Below, piece by piece: positions 54,167 through 63,795 of a stretch of DNA of 64,000 nt (its first letter is position 1; the number at the start of each line of letters is the position of its first letter). Both the position numbers and the translations under genes were made by a program. Location of the stretch: assembly GCF_000987955.1 (NCBI RefSeq), contig NZ_LAZU01000008.1, forward strand, positions 1-64,000. Direction: 5' to 3'. The DNA comes from Paenibacillus sp. DMB20. Its GTDB lineage: Bacteria; Bacillota; Bacilli; Paenibacillales; Paenibacillaceae. The notes below the pieces were generated by a model. The model worked only from the letters and a program-made list of their open reading frames with translations. It did not search any database and was not told where the DNA came from.

Positions 54167-54553
54167 AGTTTATGATTTAAACGTTTTTCATTTTCCCTAG
54201 ATCCTTAATCCTTTCGTAAGCGATATTATTCGTGTCTCTTAAATTTGTGTCCACTGTCTATTCTAGTTCTAGAACAAGCTGCTCGCAACAGCAATACTGG
54301 AAATAAGAGTATGTGTAATTGTATCTAATGAGAAGTCAGATCGCAGTAGAATTACAATTGCTTTTAATATTTGATATAGTCTTAATTATAAGTATTGATA
54401 CTAACGGTTGTGGGAACTATGGAGTTTGAGCTGAACATTGAGTCATTGATGTTGGTATCTATTATCCAGGAATAGAAATTAAAATGCGGTATTTCCTCTA
54501 CCGATTTGATGGATAAATCTCAAGGACAAAACCTTCGAAGGAAGTGATAAACC

Positions 54554-55261
54554 ATGAATTTAGAAACGGTCATGCAGGAGCTTGAAGCCCTCGGTAAGGA
54601 ACGACTCAAGAAAATGTACATGTCCAATGGCGCGCACGAACCGCTTTTTGGCGTGGCGACAGGCGCGATGAAGCCCATAGCCAAGAAAATCAAAAAAAAT
54701 CAACCCTTAGCTGAGCAGCTTTATGCTACAGGGAACTATGACGCCATGTACTTTGCCGGCATCATTGCAGACCCGGATGCAATGACTGAAGACGATTTTG
54801 AGCGTTGGATCGATGGGGCTTATTTTTATATGCTATCCGATTACGTGGTTGCGGTCACCTTGGCGGAAACTGATATTGCGCAAGAGGTTGCCGATCAATG
54901 GATCGCAAGCGGCGAAGAGCTAAGAATGTCGGCGGGCTGGAGTTGTTATTGCTGGCTTTTGGGCAGCCGGCCGGACGCCCAGTTTGACGAAAGCAAAATC
55001 GCTAACCTGTTGGAGATGGTGGAAAAGACGATTCACGAATCTCCCGAACGAACGAAAGCTTCGATGAATAACTTTATGTACACCGTAGGGGTATCCTATC
55101 CGCCCCTCCATGATAAGGCAGTCGAGACGGCAAAGGCCGTAGGCCAAGTAGAAGTTAAACGGGACAAGAAAAAAAGCAGTTTCCTGCTCGCTTCCGAAAA
55201 TATTCAAAAGGCAGTAGATAAAGGGCAAATTGGTTTCAAACGCAAATATGTACGGTGCTAA
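54554..55261 (+). CDS. DNA alkylation repair protein, AlkD-like HEAT repeat
   Basis: 235 residues. The AlkD/AlkC-type helical repeats are seen across the protein; LFGVATGAMKPIAKKI and DAMYFAGIIADP are characteristic. Members remove or recognise alkylated bases, though some in this subgroup have unproven activity. GAAGGAAG precedes the ATG. Confidence 0.82.
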   Translation: MNLETVMQELEALGKERLKKMYMSNGAHEPLFGVATGAMKPIAKKIKKNQPLAEQLYATGNYDAMYFAGIIADPDAMTEDDFERWIDGAYFYMLSDYVVAVTLAETDIAQEVADQWIASGEELRMSAGWSCYCWLLGSRPDAQFDESKIANLLEMVEKTIHESPERTKASMNNFMYTVGVSYPPLHDKAVETAKAVGQVEVKRDKKKSSFLLASENIQKAVDKGQIGFKRKYVRC

Positions 55262-55822
55262 GCGGTTTGCTAGAGTACTATTGCTCGGGGCATACTACGA
55301 TGCTTTGGTTCACAGCCAATAGGACTGTGAATATCTCCCTTCCGCATACGTTACGTCCGGAAATTGTGGGTGGCGTCGTAGGGATTCATGTAAGAGCTGA
55401 GGTGATTCAGGTATTTCCTGTTTTCCTCAGCTTTTTTTCATGATTAGTAGTTTCATCACGCTAGGCCTGTAAAGGGTAACGCAACTCCTCTCGGCTCCTT
55501 TGCAGGCTGGGCCTTTTCCCAAGGGGCGTCACTGTACACGAGGTTCAATCGATGCAGATTTCAACTTCGATGGCCAATAAAAAAACATAGGCATTTCTAT
55601 CTGTAAGAATATAACAGCAAAGGATATTCAAGTAGGTTCTGCTGTATATACACTTAAAGTGAAGGATCAACGACCCAATAACCGATGAGATGAGTGGGGC
55701 TTCATGAAAGAAGGCTGCGGACGCAAAACGTCTGCAGTCTTTTTGTATAAAGAAGAGGATATCGGCTGGCTCCTACAGAATACTTGAAGCTGCAGTCATT
55801 TTAGGAATGAAGGGGATTTGAA
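55262..55822 (+). other. Non-coding region with two terminators and a gene relic
   Basis: AGCTGAGG/CCTCAGCT with T-run (55395-55438) ends the repair gene. AGGCTGCGGACG/CGTCTGCAGTCT with T-run (55712-55745) is a second terminator. Between them a frame at about 55600-55690 reads NITAKDIQVGSAVYTLKVKD, which looks like the tail of a secreted Ig-like domain protein now lost. Confidence 0.45.
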
Positions 55823-56674
55823 ATGAAGACAAAATTGATCATGGTCGAGGGCCTGCCGGGATTCGGCAAATCGACGACGTCCCGTATGATTCATGATATT
55901 CTAACCGAACGAAACATCGAGGCCCGGCTTGTGATGGAAGGGGATGCAGACCATCCGGCGGATTATGAGGGAACGGCGTGTTTGACTGAAGAAGAATTCG
56001 AGAGGCTGCTCCAAACGGCAGGCCCCTTTAAAGAAATATTGATTGAACGGGCGGCCAAAAAAGGCAGCTGGAATCTCTTGCCCTACCAGAAGCTGAAGAA
56101 CGAATACGGAACCACTTTGCCGGATGATCTATATCATTCGTTATCCAAGCAGGATATTTACGAACTCCCGTTGGATTTCAATAGGAAGCTCATCACCGAC
56201 CGGTGGGAGGCATTCGCGGAGCGAGCGTGGCATGAGCCTATCGTCACGATTTTTGAATGCTGCTTCATTCAGAATCCGGTGACCATCGGCATGGTGAAGT
56301 ATGATGAGACGGAAGACCAAGTGATGGACTACGTGTTGGGGCTGGAAAAAGCGATCCTCCCGCTGAATCCCGTATTGTTCTACATTGAGCAGGACAACCT
56401 GGAATACGCATTCCGGAAGGCCATCCGGGAACGCCCGGAGGCTTGGTCCACAGGGTTCGTCCATTATTACACCCGGCATGGATACGGCAAACATCGCGGT
56501 CTTGAGGGCGTCGAAGGAACACTGCAAGTACTGGAAGCCCGGCGCGAGCTGGAGTATCGGATATTGGGCAGGCTCGGCCTGAACCAGGTGCGAATCAATA
56601 ACTCCCTTTATGATCAAGAGACGTACAAAGCCATGCTGATTAACAAGTTGAAGCTGCATGGGGTCATCCAATAA
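55823..56674 (+). CDS. P-loop NTPase, thymidylate-kinase-like, unknown function
   Basis: 283 residues with GLPGFGKSTTSRMI Walker A at 10-17 and a central TIFECCFIQNPVTIGM strand probably forming Walker B. Similar proteins occur widely in Paenibacillus as uncharacterised kinases. AAGGGG site before the ATG. Confidence 0.75.
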   Translation: MKTKLIMVEGLPGFGKSTTSRMIHDILTERNIEARLVMEGDADHPADYEGTACLTEEEFERLLQTAGPFKEILIERAAKKGSWNLLPYQKLKNEYGTTLPDDLYHSLSKQDIYELPLDFNRKLITDRWEAFAERAWHEPIVTIFECCFIQNPVTIGMVKYDETEDQVMDYVLGLEKAILPLNPVLFYIEQDNLEYAFRKAIRERPEAWSTGFVHYYTRHGYGKHRGLEGVEGTLQVLEARRELEYRILGRLGLNQVRINNSLYDQETYKAMLINKLKLHGVIQ

Positions 56675-56706
56675 TATTATTTTCGTAGATAAGAAAGGAC
56701 AGTTTA

Positions 56707-57144
56707 ATGCGATTATTAACGATCATGATGCTCTATATAACGGCTATATTAACAGGCTGCGAAAAGGAACCCGGTTGGGAGACGATGCAGCTTCTTGACG
56801 AGAAGGTCGCCGAAATTCGGATTTCGGCATTCGAGGCATGGGACGAGATGAATGAGGATACACTGCTGTCTTTCAAGGATGAGAAGGCTGTAAATGCATT
56901 TGAGGAAGCGATCCGTACTGCTCGCAAGCAGCCAGATGATGCCAAACGAACGGACCCGGATTACGACGTGATGGTCACCTATACAGAGCAATTCCCCGTT
57001 CACGCCATCAAGCTGTGGCTGGGAGAAGAGGGGCAGGAAAGTGTGTTCAGCTATGCGTTCCGGGATGGCGAGGAAGCTGTTTATGTGGCATCGGCCAAAC
57101 ACACCGATCGGATGAGAGAGCTCATTTTGCAAGAGGGGCGTTAA
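56707..57144 (+). CDS. Lipoprotein of unknown function (YhfM-like)
   Basis: 145 residues, lipobox ILTGC at about 18, then a small globular domain (PVHAIKLWLGEEGQESVFSY) like that of YhfM. 32 bp after the P-loop gene; probably the same transcript. Confidence 0.7.
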   Translation: MRLLTIMMLYITAILTGCEKEPGWETMQLLDEKVAEIRISAFEAWDEMNEDTLLSFKDEKAVNAFEEAIRTARKQPDDAKRTDPDYDVMVTYTEQFPVHAIKLWLGEEGQESVFSYAFRDGEEAVYVASAKHTDRMRELILQEGR

Positions 57145-57197
57145 AGCCGTTATCGGAACTGATCTCCTTCTGTTTTAGTACCTACAAGTTGAAACAT

Positions 57198-57389
57198 ATG
57201 GCCGAAGCTACTACGTTTTTAGCGACTTCTATAGATGACAGCTTGGAGAGTCATGATATCTCATTGAATATTCTAGCTTTGGTGGACAGACGAGTTGGCA
57301 AAAAGCGAATCTTAAATATGATCGAGAAAATGAAGTTAAAGCATCCCATTTTGCAGTATTTTTATGAACTACGGCTCAGTACGCTATGA
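57198..57389 (+). CDS. Hypothetical short protein or gene tail
   Basis: 63 residues, MAEATTFLATSIDDSLESHD, ending KHPILQYFYELRLSTL. No ribosome binding site is obvious; it may be the remaining C-terminal part of a larger gene. Confidence 0.35.
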   Translation: MAEATTFLATSIDDSLESHDISLNILALVDRRVGKKRILNMIEKMKLKHPILQYFYELRLSTL

Positions 57390-57411
57390 AAATTACTGAA
57401 TTTTAAGAAAA

Positions 57412-57440
57412 AGAATGCCCGGTGAGGGCATTCTTTTTTT
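57412..57440. terminator. Bidirectional terminator
   Basis: AGAATGCCC (57412-57420) / GGGCATTCT (57426-57434) with T-runs on both sides; it overlaps the hcp stop codon. Confidence 0.85.
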
Positions 57441-59127
57441 AGGCACCAAGGAACATGTTCATGTCATCTTCCACATTGGTAATGCCGCCGATGCCGAAGT
57501 TTTCCACGAGGACTTTGGCAACGTTAGGAGACAGGAATGCAGGGAGCGTAGGGCCCAGATGAATATTTTTAACGCCAAGATAAAGCAGGGCAAGCAGCAC
57601 GATAACCGCTTTTTGCTCATACCAGGCAATGTTATAGGAAATCGGCAAATCATTAATATCCTCAAGGCCGAATACTTCCTTCAGCTTCAATGCAATAACG
57701 ACTAGGGAGTAAGAATCATTGCATTGACCAGCGTCCAGGACCCGCGGAATACCGCCGATTTCGCCTAGATCCAGTTTATTGTATTTGTATTTGGCACAGC
57801 CTGCAGTTAGAATGACCGTGTCTTTTGGAAGTTCAGCCGCAAAATCGGTGTAATAGTTGCGGGATTTCATTCGTCCATCGCAGCCGGCCATGACGAAGAA
57901 GCGGCGGATCGCCCCGGATTTCACGGCATCGACGACTTGATCGGCCACGTTCATCACAGCGGCATGAGCGAAACCGCCGATGATCTCACCCGTTTCAAGT
58001 TCCGTGGGAGCTGGGCATCCTTTCGCTTGCTCGATCAGTGCGGAGAAGTCTTTGGGAGCACCGTCTTTTCCTTCTGGAATATGGCGGACGCCCGGAAACC
58101 CGGTGTTGCCTGTTGTATAAATACGGTCCTTATAACTGTCTTTCGGCGGAACGATACAGTTGGTCGTCATTAATATCGGTCCGTTAAAGGCTGCGAATTC
58201 GCTATTCTGCTTCCACCAGGCATTCCCGTAATTGCCTACAAAATGCTCATATTTCTTGAATGCCGGATAATAGTGGGCAGGCAGCATTTCACTGTGCGTG
58301 TACACGTCCACGCCGGTTCCTTCCGTCTGCTTCAGCAGCTCCTCCAAATCCTTCAGATCATGGCCGCTGATGAGAATGCCGGGCCGGTTTCTTACCCCGA
58401 TATTTACCTTCGTAATTTCCGGATTTCCGTAAACAGAGGTGTTCGCTTCATCAAGCATCGCCATTGCGTTTACGCCGTATTTACCGGTTTCCATCGTCAA
58501 AGCTACCAGATCCTGCACTTCAAGGCTGTCGTCAAGCGTGGCGGCAAGGGCACGACGCATAAAACGGTTTAATTCGTGATCATCCTTCTCCAGATGAAGC
58601 GCGTGATACGTATAAGCAGCCATCCCCTTCAAGCCGTAAGTAATCAATTCGCGCAGCGAGCGGATGTCTTCATTGCGGGTCGAGAGGACACCAACCGTAC
58701 GTGCTTTTTCATCAAAAGAAGCTTCGTTATCCGCTTGCCAGACGGCAGCATCAGGGAGATTGGCGGTTCCTTCCGGATATTGTTCGTTATAATAGGTGCG
58801 CACCTCGCCGCGGAGCTCTATCGCTTCCCGGATTCTTCCCACAAAAACCTCGCGGTCAAAGTTGGCGTTCGTAATCGTTGCAAACAAGGAGTCCATAATA
58901 AACAGCGATACGCGCTGTTCAAGCACCTCCGGCAGCGTTACATCCAGACTGAGAAAAGAGATGCCTTTCAGCAGATAAATCAGCAAATCCTGTAGGTTTG
59001 CCACATCATGCGGTTTCCCGCATACTCCGACAATGGTGCAGCCTGTTCCTTTGGATGCTTCCTGACATTGAAAGCAGAACATGGACGGCTGATGCTTTAA
59101 GGTCTGTTCTGTCGCGTCGTTATTCAT
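57439..59127 (-). CDS. hcp: Hydroxylamine reductase / hybrid cluster protein
   Basis: 562 residues from the ATG at 59127 (GGAGGAG upstream). N-terminal Cys motif [20 protein letters not shown] for the Fe-S cluster; further Cys ligands of the hybrid Fe-S-O cluster in [22 protein letters not shown] and [10 protein letters not shown]. Protects against nitrosative stress and is expressed without oxygen. It is divergent from the oxidoreductase operon, sharing two Fnr-type boxes. Confidence 0.94.
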   Translation of the reverse strand: MNNDATEQTLKHQPSMFCFQCQEASKGTGCTIVGVCGKPHDVANLQDLLIYLLKGISFLSLDVTLPEVLEQRVSLFIMDSLFATITNANFDREVFVGRIREAIELRGEVRTYYNEQYPEGTANLPDAAVWQADNEASFDEKARTVGVLSTRNEDIRSLRELITYGLKGMAAYTYHALHLEKDDHELNRFMRRALAATLDDSLEVQDLVALTMETGKYGVNAMAMLDEANTSVYGNPEITKVNIGVRNRPGILISGHDLKDLEELLKQTEGTGVDVYTHSEMLPAHYYPAFKKYEHFVGNYGNAWWKQNSEFAAFNGPILMTTNCIVPPKDSYKDRIYTTGNTGFPGVRHIPEGKDGAPKDFSALIEQAKGCPAPTELETGEIIGGFAHAAVMNVADQVVDAVKSGAIRRFFVMAGCDGRMKSRNYYTDFAAELPKDTVILTAGCAKYKYNKLDLGEIGGIPRVLDAGQCNDSYSLVVIALKLKEVFGLEDINDLPISYNIAWYEQKAVIVLLALLYLGVKNIHLGPTLPAFLSPNVAKVLVENFGIGGITNVEDDMNMFLGA

Positions 59128-59202
59128 TATTTCTCCTCCAATTTCGTGAATTTTTGTCGTAAGGTCATTATAAGATTGCCTCGCAATTGGACTGTTGAAA
59201 AC

Positions 59203-59300
59203 AGTATACTCCGCTGCTACAGCCGGGATAGTGATTGGAATCACTATTTTTTACAGCTGTGAGAGTAATCACAAGCCCGGTCCGTTTCCTCTTTTAAACT
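59203..59300. promoter_or_regulatory. Divergent hcp/oxidoreductase promoters with two Fnr-like boxes
   Basis: Leftward: TATACT on the minus strand (59203-59208) implies a start at 59196; box AGTGA-TTGGAA-TCACT (59230-59245) is centred at -41.5. Rightward: TAAACT (59295-59300) implies a start near 59307; box TGTGA-GAGTAA-TCACA (59258-59273) is centred at -41.5. Both boxes fit the TGTGA-N6-TCACW site of bacillar Fnr and the class II activation position. Confidence 0.7.
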
Positions 59301-59335
59301 GGAATTAATGACCTTAGAAGAAATGAGGAGAGAAC

Positions 59336-60358
59336 ATGTCGATTTTACCCCGAAAGAATGAACTGGGATTTTTCGAGATCCGTCTCGAATCCATCGGCGG
59401 GCTTGGCGCCAATCTGGCCGGAAAAATGCTGGCCGAAGCCGGGGTTACCGGCTCCGGACTTAACGGTTCGAATTTTTCCAGCTATGGTTCGGAGAAAAAA
59501 GGGTCGCCGGTGAAGAGTTTCGTAAGGTTCTGCGATCCCGAGGTGGAAATCCGCGATCACAGTCCCATTGAGCAGCCGCATGTCGTCGGCGTATTTCATG
59601 AAGCATTGTATAAGACGATAGATGTCATAAGCGGATTACAGCCTGATGGAACGGTGCTTGTGAATACGGCGCGAGACCTTTCCGAAGTGGCCGTTGATCT
59701 GAACATGACGCAGGGAACGCTGGCCGTAGTTGATGCGCTGAAAATTTCCGTTGAGGAAAAAACCAAAGTGAATACGGCAATGCTGGGGGCTTTGTTCCGG
59801 ATTTGCAGCTTCCTAAACCCGGACGATATGCGGCAGGTTATCCGCACAACATTTGAGAAAAAGCTGCCCCACCTCGTGGAAGCGAATTTGCGGACCTTTG
59901 ACAGAGGATATAACGAAGTCCAGTTCCTTTCCTTGGGAAATGGCTCAGAGCTTATAGACAAAATCGCTTTCGCAAGACCGCAGCCGATTCTTGGATATGA
60001 AACGCAGGAGCTGGGCGGGATTCTGAACGTTACGGCGAACAGTGTCTTGAAGGATCTTAGCGGCTCCCGGCAGGGATATTTGCCAGAGTACAAAATAGAG
60101 GACTGCATTAACTGTGCCGCCTGCGATACGGTATGTCCGGATTTCTGCATCGTGTGGGAGAAGAAACCGGATAAGCGCGGGAATATGCAGATGTTTATGA
60201 AAGGTATCGATTATCAGTATTGCAAAGGCTGCTTGAAGTGTATCGAAGCTTGTCCGACCACCGCTTTGGCTGCCATGTTAGAAGAGCCGCATTATGCGGA
60301 GCAGCACCGTGTGCCGCAATCATTTCCCTATTTAACTGCGGAGGGAGTCAGATCATGA
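59336..60358 (+). CDS. 2-oxoacid:ferredoxin oxidoreductase, fused gamma and ferredoxin subunits
   Basis: 340 residues. The gamma domain (about 15-190, IGGLGANLAGKMLAEAG) is fused to a 2x[4Fe-4S] ferredoxin domain (CINCAACDTVCPDFCI and CKGCLKCIEACPTTAL). Such enzymes oxidise pyruvate or another 2-oxoacid with CoA and reduce ferredoxin. Overlaps the next gene by four bases. Confidence 0.92.
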   Translation: MSILPRKNELGFFEIRLESIGGLGANLAGKMLAEAGVTGSGLNGSNFSSYGSEKKGSPVKSFVRFCDPEVEIRDHSPIEQPHVVGVFHEALYKTIDVISGLQPDGTVLVNTARDLSEVAVDLNMTQGTLAVVDALKISVEEKTKVNTAMLGALFRICSFLNPDDMRQVIRTTFEKKLPHLVEANLRTFDRGYNEVQFLSLGNGSELIDKIAFARPQPILGYETQELGGILNVTANSVLKDLSGSRQGYLPEYKIEDCINCAACDTVCPDFCIVWEKKPDKRGNMQMFMKGIDYQYCKGCLKCIEACPTTALAAMLEEPHYAEQHRVPQSFPYLTAEGVRS

Positions 60359-62652
60359 ATATGCAAATTCAAGAAACAACGGAGAACAAGCTGGCGGCCG
60401 CTCAAACGGCAGTCTTCGAATCGGGCAACGAAATGGCTGCCATGGCGGCTGCCCAGATTAACTATCACATTATGGGTTATTTTCCGATTACGCCATCTAC
60501 GGAAATCGCCCAATATCTTGACATGATGCGTACACGCGGCGAACATGACATCAAGCTGATTCCAGCTGACGGCGAACATGGATCGGCGGGGATTTGCTAC
60601 GGTGCGGCCGCAGCCGGAGCACGGGTATTCAATGCTACCAGCGCGAATGGTTTCCTGTATATGATCGAACAGCTTCCTGTGCAGGCGGGCACACGTTTCC
60701 CGATGGTCATGAATTTGGTGACGCGTGCAGTCAGCGGACCGCTGGATATTCGTGGTGATCATTCGGATCTTTACTACGGTCTGAATACCGGCTGGGTGAT
60801 TTTGACCGCCCGTTCACCGCAGGCCGTTTATGACATGAATATCATGGCGCTGCGTATCGCGGAACATGAAGACGTACGCCTGCCGGTCATTGTAGCTTAT
60901 GACGGATTTTTCACATCGCACCAGAAACGCCGGGTACAAATATTTACGAACCGGGAAACCGTTCAGGAGTTTGTAGGGGAAAAGGCGCCTGAATATCCGC
61001 ATGTGCTGGACGAGAACAACCCAATCGTTGTTGGGGCTTATATGAACGGCGACGATTTGATGAACAACCACTACCAACAGTCAAGCGCCATGTACCGTGC
61101 GGGCGAGGTGTTCAAGGAAGTGGCAGAGGAATACGCGGCTTTGTCCGGAAGATCCTATTCGCCGCTTGATCTGTATCGCATGGAAGACGCAGAGGTGGCT
61201 TTATTCCTGCTCAATTCGGCGGCCGAATCCTCCAAAGACGTCGTGGATCGGCTGAGGGCGAGAGGAATTAAAGCGGGCGTAATCAGCCCGAATATTCTCC
61301 GGCCGTTCCCGGCAAAGGAAATCCGCGAGGCGCTTATAGGTGTCAAAGCACTACTGGTTGGCGAACGCGCTGATTCTTACGGTGCACACGGAGCCAATCT
61401 GACCCATGAGGTCAAAGCGGCCCTGCAGGAAATCCGTGGTCCGCAGCCAATTGTGCTGTCACGCATATTTGGACTTGGCGGGAAAGACTATTACGCGGAT
61501 GACGCGGAAACTTTTTTTGCCTTGACGATCGAGGCAATGGAGCTCGGTTATGCCAAAGTGCCGTTTGATTATTACGGCCAAACACCGGGAGATGAGGAGC
61601 AAAGACTGCAGCCGATCATTGCCCCGATGAATGGAGACAGCTTTAAATCTGGCCTGATCACCGTAAAGGTGGATGAAGAGACAAGTAAACTATCCGTTAA
61701 AGTGCCGCCGATGCGGGCGCTAGCCGCGAAACCGAAACGGTTTGCTTCCGGCCACGGAGCTTGCCCGGGCTGCGGTATTTTCCCGGCGCTGGAGCTCTTT
61801 TTCAAAGGGATTGAAGGCAATGTCGTTACTTTATTCCATACCGGCTGCGCTTATATCACAACAACGGGTTATCCGTATAACTCGCATAAGCAGAGCTTCA
61901 TTCATAATTTGTTCCAGAACGGACCGGCTACTTTATCCGGCACGGTAGAAGCGTTCCTCGAGAAGAAACGCCGCGGAGAAATCGAAGTTCCAGAGGATTT
62001 CACTTTTGTCATGGTGACCGGCGACGGCGGCATGGACATCGGGATGGGTTCGGCCATCGGGACGGCGCTGCGGGGCCATAATCTGATCATTCTGGAATAT
62101 GATAATGAAGGCTATATGAACACCGGTGCACAGCTTTCGTATTCCACACCATTAGGACATATGACCAGTACGTCCGGTGTCGGCAAACAGCAGCAGGGCA
62201 AAGCGTTCCATCATAAAGATACGGTGCAAATGATGGCGGCGGCGCATATTCCGTACGTATTCACGGGGACGGAAGCATTTCCGCAGGATCTTGTGAAAAA
62301 GGCGGCGAAAGCGCAGTGGTACGCCCAGAATGTAGGTACCGTTTACGGCAAGCTGCTGATCACATGCCCGCTGAACTGGAAATCGAGCGACAAGGATGGG
62401 GAGAACATCGTCCGCGCGGCCGTGAATTCAAACTTCTTCCCACTGTATGAAGTAGAGCAGGGAGAAACGAATATTACGTACGATCCTGAAGCGAAGAAAA
62501 AACAGGTACCGCTCAGCGACTGGCTGAAATACATGGGCAAATCAAGACATCTGCTCAAGGAAGAAAACAAAGAAATGCTTGGCGAATTTGAAAAAGAAGT
62601 GGAGCGGCGCTGGTCGATTCTGAAAACGAAACACGAGAACCCACTGCTATAA
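60355..62652 (+). CDS. 2-oxoacid:ferredoxin oxidoreductase, fused alpha and beta subunits
   Basis: 765 residues from the ATG at 60355 (GGAGGGAG upstream). Alpha part (about 25-430; GYFPITPSTEIAQYLD, ADGEHGSAGICYGAAAAGAR) and beta part (about 465-740; GHGACPGCGIFPAL, TGDGGMDIGMGSAIGTALR with the TPP motif GDG). The whole enzyme is thus two polypeptides, gamma-delta and alpha-beta. Which 2-oxoacid it uses cannot be told. Oxygen-sensitive, consistent with the Fnr-type control. Confidence 0.92.
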   Translation: MNMQIQETTENKLAAAQTAVFESGNEMAAMAAAQINYHIMGYFPITPSTEIAQYLDMMRTRGEHDIKLIPADGEHGSAGICYGAAAAGARVFNATSANGFLYMIEQLPVQAGTRFPMVMNLVTRAVSGPLDIRGDHSDLYYGLNTGWVILTARSPQAVYDMNIMALRIAEHEDVRLPVIVAYDGFFTSHQKRRVQIFTNRETVQEFVGEKAPEYPHVLDENNPIVVGAYMNGDDLMNNHYQQSSAMYRAGEVFKEVAEEYAALSGRSYSPLDLYRMEDAEVALFLLNSAAESSKDVVDRLRARGIKAGVISPNILRPFPAKEIREALIGVKALLVGERADSYGAHGANLTHEVKAALQEIRGPQPIVLSRIFGLGGKDYYADDAETFFALTIEAMELGYAKVPFDYYGQTPGDEEQRLQPIIAPMNGDSFKSGLITVKVDEETSKLSVKVPPMRALAAKPKRFASGHGACPGCGIFPALELFFKGIEGNVVTLFHTGCAYITTTGYPYNSHKQSFIHNLFQNGPATLSGTVEAFLEKKRRGEIEVPEDFTFVMVTGDGGMDIGMGSAIGTALRGHNLIILEYDNEGYMNTGAQLSYSTPLGHMTSTSGVGKQQQGKAFHHKDTVQMMAAAHIPYVFTGTEAFPQDLVKKAAKAQWYAQNVGTVYGKLLITCPLNWKSSDKDGENIVRAAVNSNFFPLYEVEQGETNITYDPEAKKKQVPLSDWLKYMGKSRHLLKEENKEMLGEFEKEVERRWSILKTKHENPLL

Positions 62653-62689
62653 AATATTCAATTCAGCATACTAGGATATACAGCAACGG

Positions 62690-62717
62690 AGCGGGCATTG
62701 TCCCGCTTCTTTTTTTG
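62690..62717 (+). terminator. Intrinsic terminator
   Basis: AGCGGG / CCCGCT with T-run after the oxidoreductase genes. Confidence 0.75.
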
Positions 62718-62720
62718 TTT

Positions 62721-63578
62721 GACGGATTGTCAAGCTAAGTGCGACAGTTCCTCCATGAAGGCTTCGTGAGCGGACTTCCACCCGAGACATTTGCGGGGGC
62801 GGTTGTTCATTAAGCGGATGGCCTCAGCGAGTTGTTCGTCGGTTACGGAGGCAAAGTCATGCCCCTTTGGGAAGAACTCCCGGAGCAGGCCGTTTGCGTT
62901 CTCGTTCGACCCCCGTTGCCACGAGGAATACGGGTCTGCAAAGTAGACCTGCACGTCATGAACGGCCTCCAAGGCAGTATAACAAGCAAATTCTTTGCCT
63001 CTGTCGGTAGTTGCTGTCAGAAATGCCTCCTGTGGATACTGGCTAGCCATAACTCCGACGGCCACCTCCATGGAGTGAGCGGTGCCGCAGAACTTGAACC
63101 TTTCCGCTAGCCACGCGGCCTTGGTAGAGCCAGCGATAGATCGTTTTGAAGCACACGGAAGTCTTGCCCTCCGCTCGGCGTCTCTGTGTAATCTGCTCGG
63201 GCGACCACGTCTCCTGCAGCTTAAGATCAATCTCTTCGGCCAGAGAGTCCGTATACTTTCCGGCAGGCACGCTCCGCATTCTCCGCTCCTGATGTGTCTA
63301 CTGGGCCGTGCAGGCGGTATAAGCTTCGCCTGGCTTTCGGCCACGACTCAGTTCCCGTGCAATGGTAGAAGGATGACGGCCCAACTCACGACCGATCCTC
63401 CTGCAGGACCAGCCTAGTCGATGCAAGGTCTCTAGTTGCCCGCGTTCAATTATGCTAAGATGGGAGTAGCTCATGTTGGGTTCTCCTGTGTGAATGGTTG
63501 TGTGGTAACTCCCATTTTACACGAAACCCTCATGGGCCTTTGTTTTTTTAGGTGTCGCACTTCATATTACAATCCGTC
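62721..63578 (-). mobile_element. IS30-family element, internally deleted
   Basis: Ends are inverted repeats of about 26 bp: GACGGATTGT-N6-AAGTGCGACA at 62721-62746 and its reverse complement at 63553-63578. GTTT flanks both ends (62717-62720 and 63579-63582), a possible target duplication. Length 858 bp against about 1.05 kb for intact members. Confidence 0.8.
62730..63474 (-). pseudogene. IS30-family transposase, defective
   Basis: Starts MSYSHLSIIERGQLETLHRL at 63474 with the IS30 helix-turn-helix, meets an in-frame TAG (after AYTACTAQ), resumes to KTIYRWLYQGRVASGKVQVL, then jumps frame into HSMEVAVGVMASQYPQEAFL and ends FMEELSHLA. About 60 residues, including the first catalytic Asp, are missing between VLRH and HSMEV. 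The part with TTDRGKEFACY and WQRGSNENANG is kept. Confidence 0.85.
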
Positions 63579-63661
63579 GTTTCAAATTATTTTGCTGCTT
63601 TACGAATGATTCAAGCTTAAGTCCCTTTGATGAATGAAAAAAGGTATGGGCGTATCGTTAG

Positions 63662-63748
63662 GCTGATATGGGGATCAAAGTTAACGCTGTTTGTCCGGGC
63701 AGGGTGCAAATGGCTAGGGAGAACTATAACCTAAGAGGGACTTTTTAA
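63662..63748 (+). pseudogene. Relic of an SDR gene
   Basis: The frame reads ADMGIKVNAVCPGRVQMARE and ends NYNLRGTF, the region after the catalytic Tyr/Lys in short-chain dehydrogenases (GIRVNAVCPG). A stop precedes it and GRIV occurs in another frame just upstream, so it is a decayed remnant. Confidence 0.45.
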
Positions 63749-63795
63749 GTTATAATAATTAAAAAAATTATGAAAAAACGTGGGGGAGGTTGATC

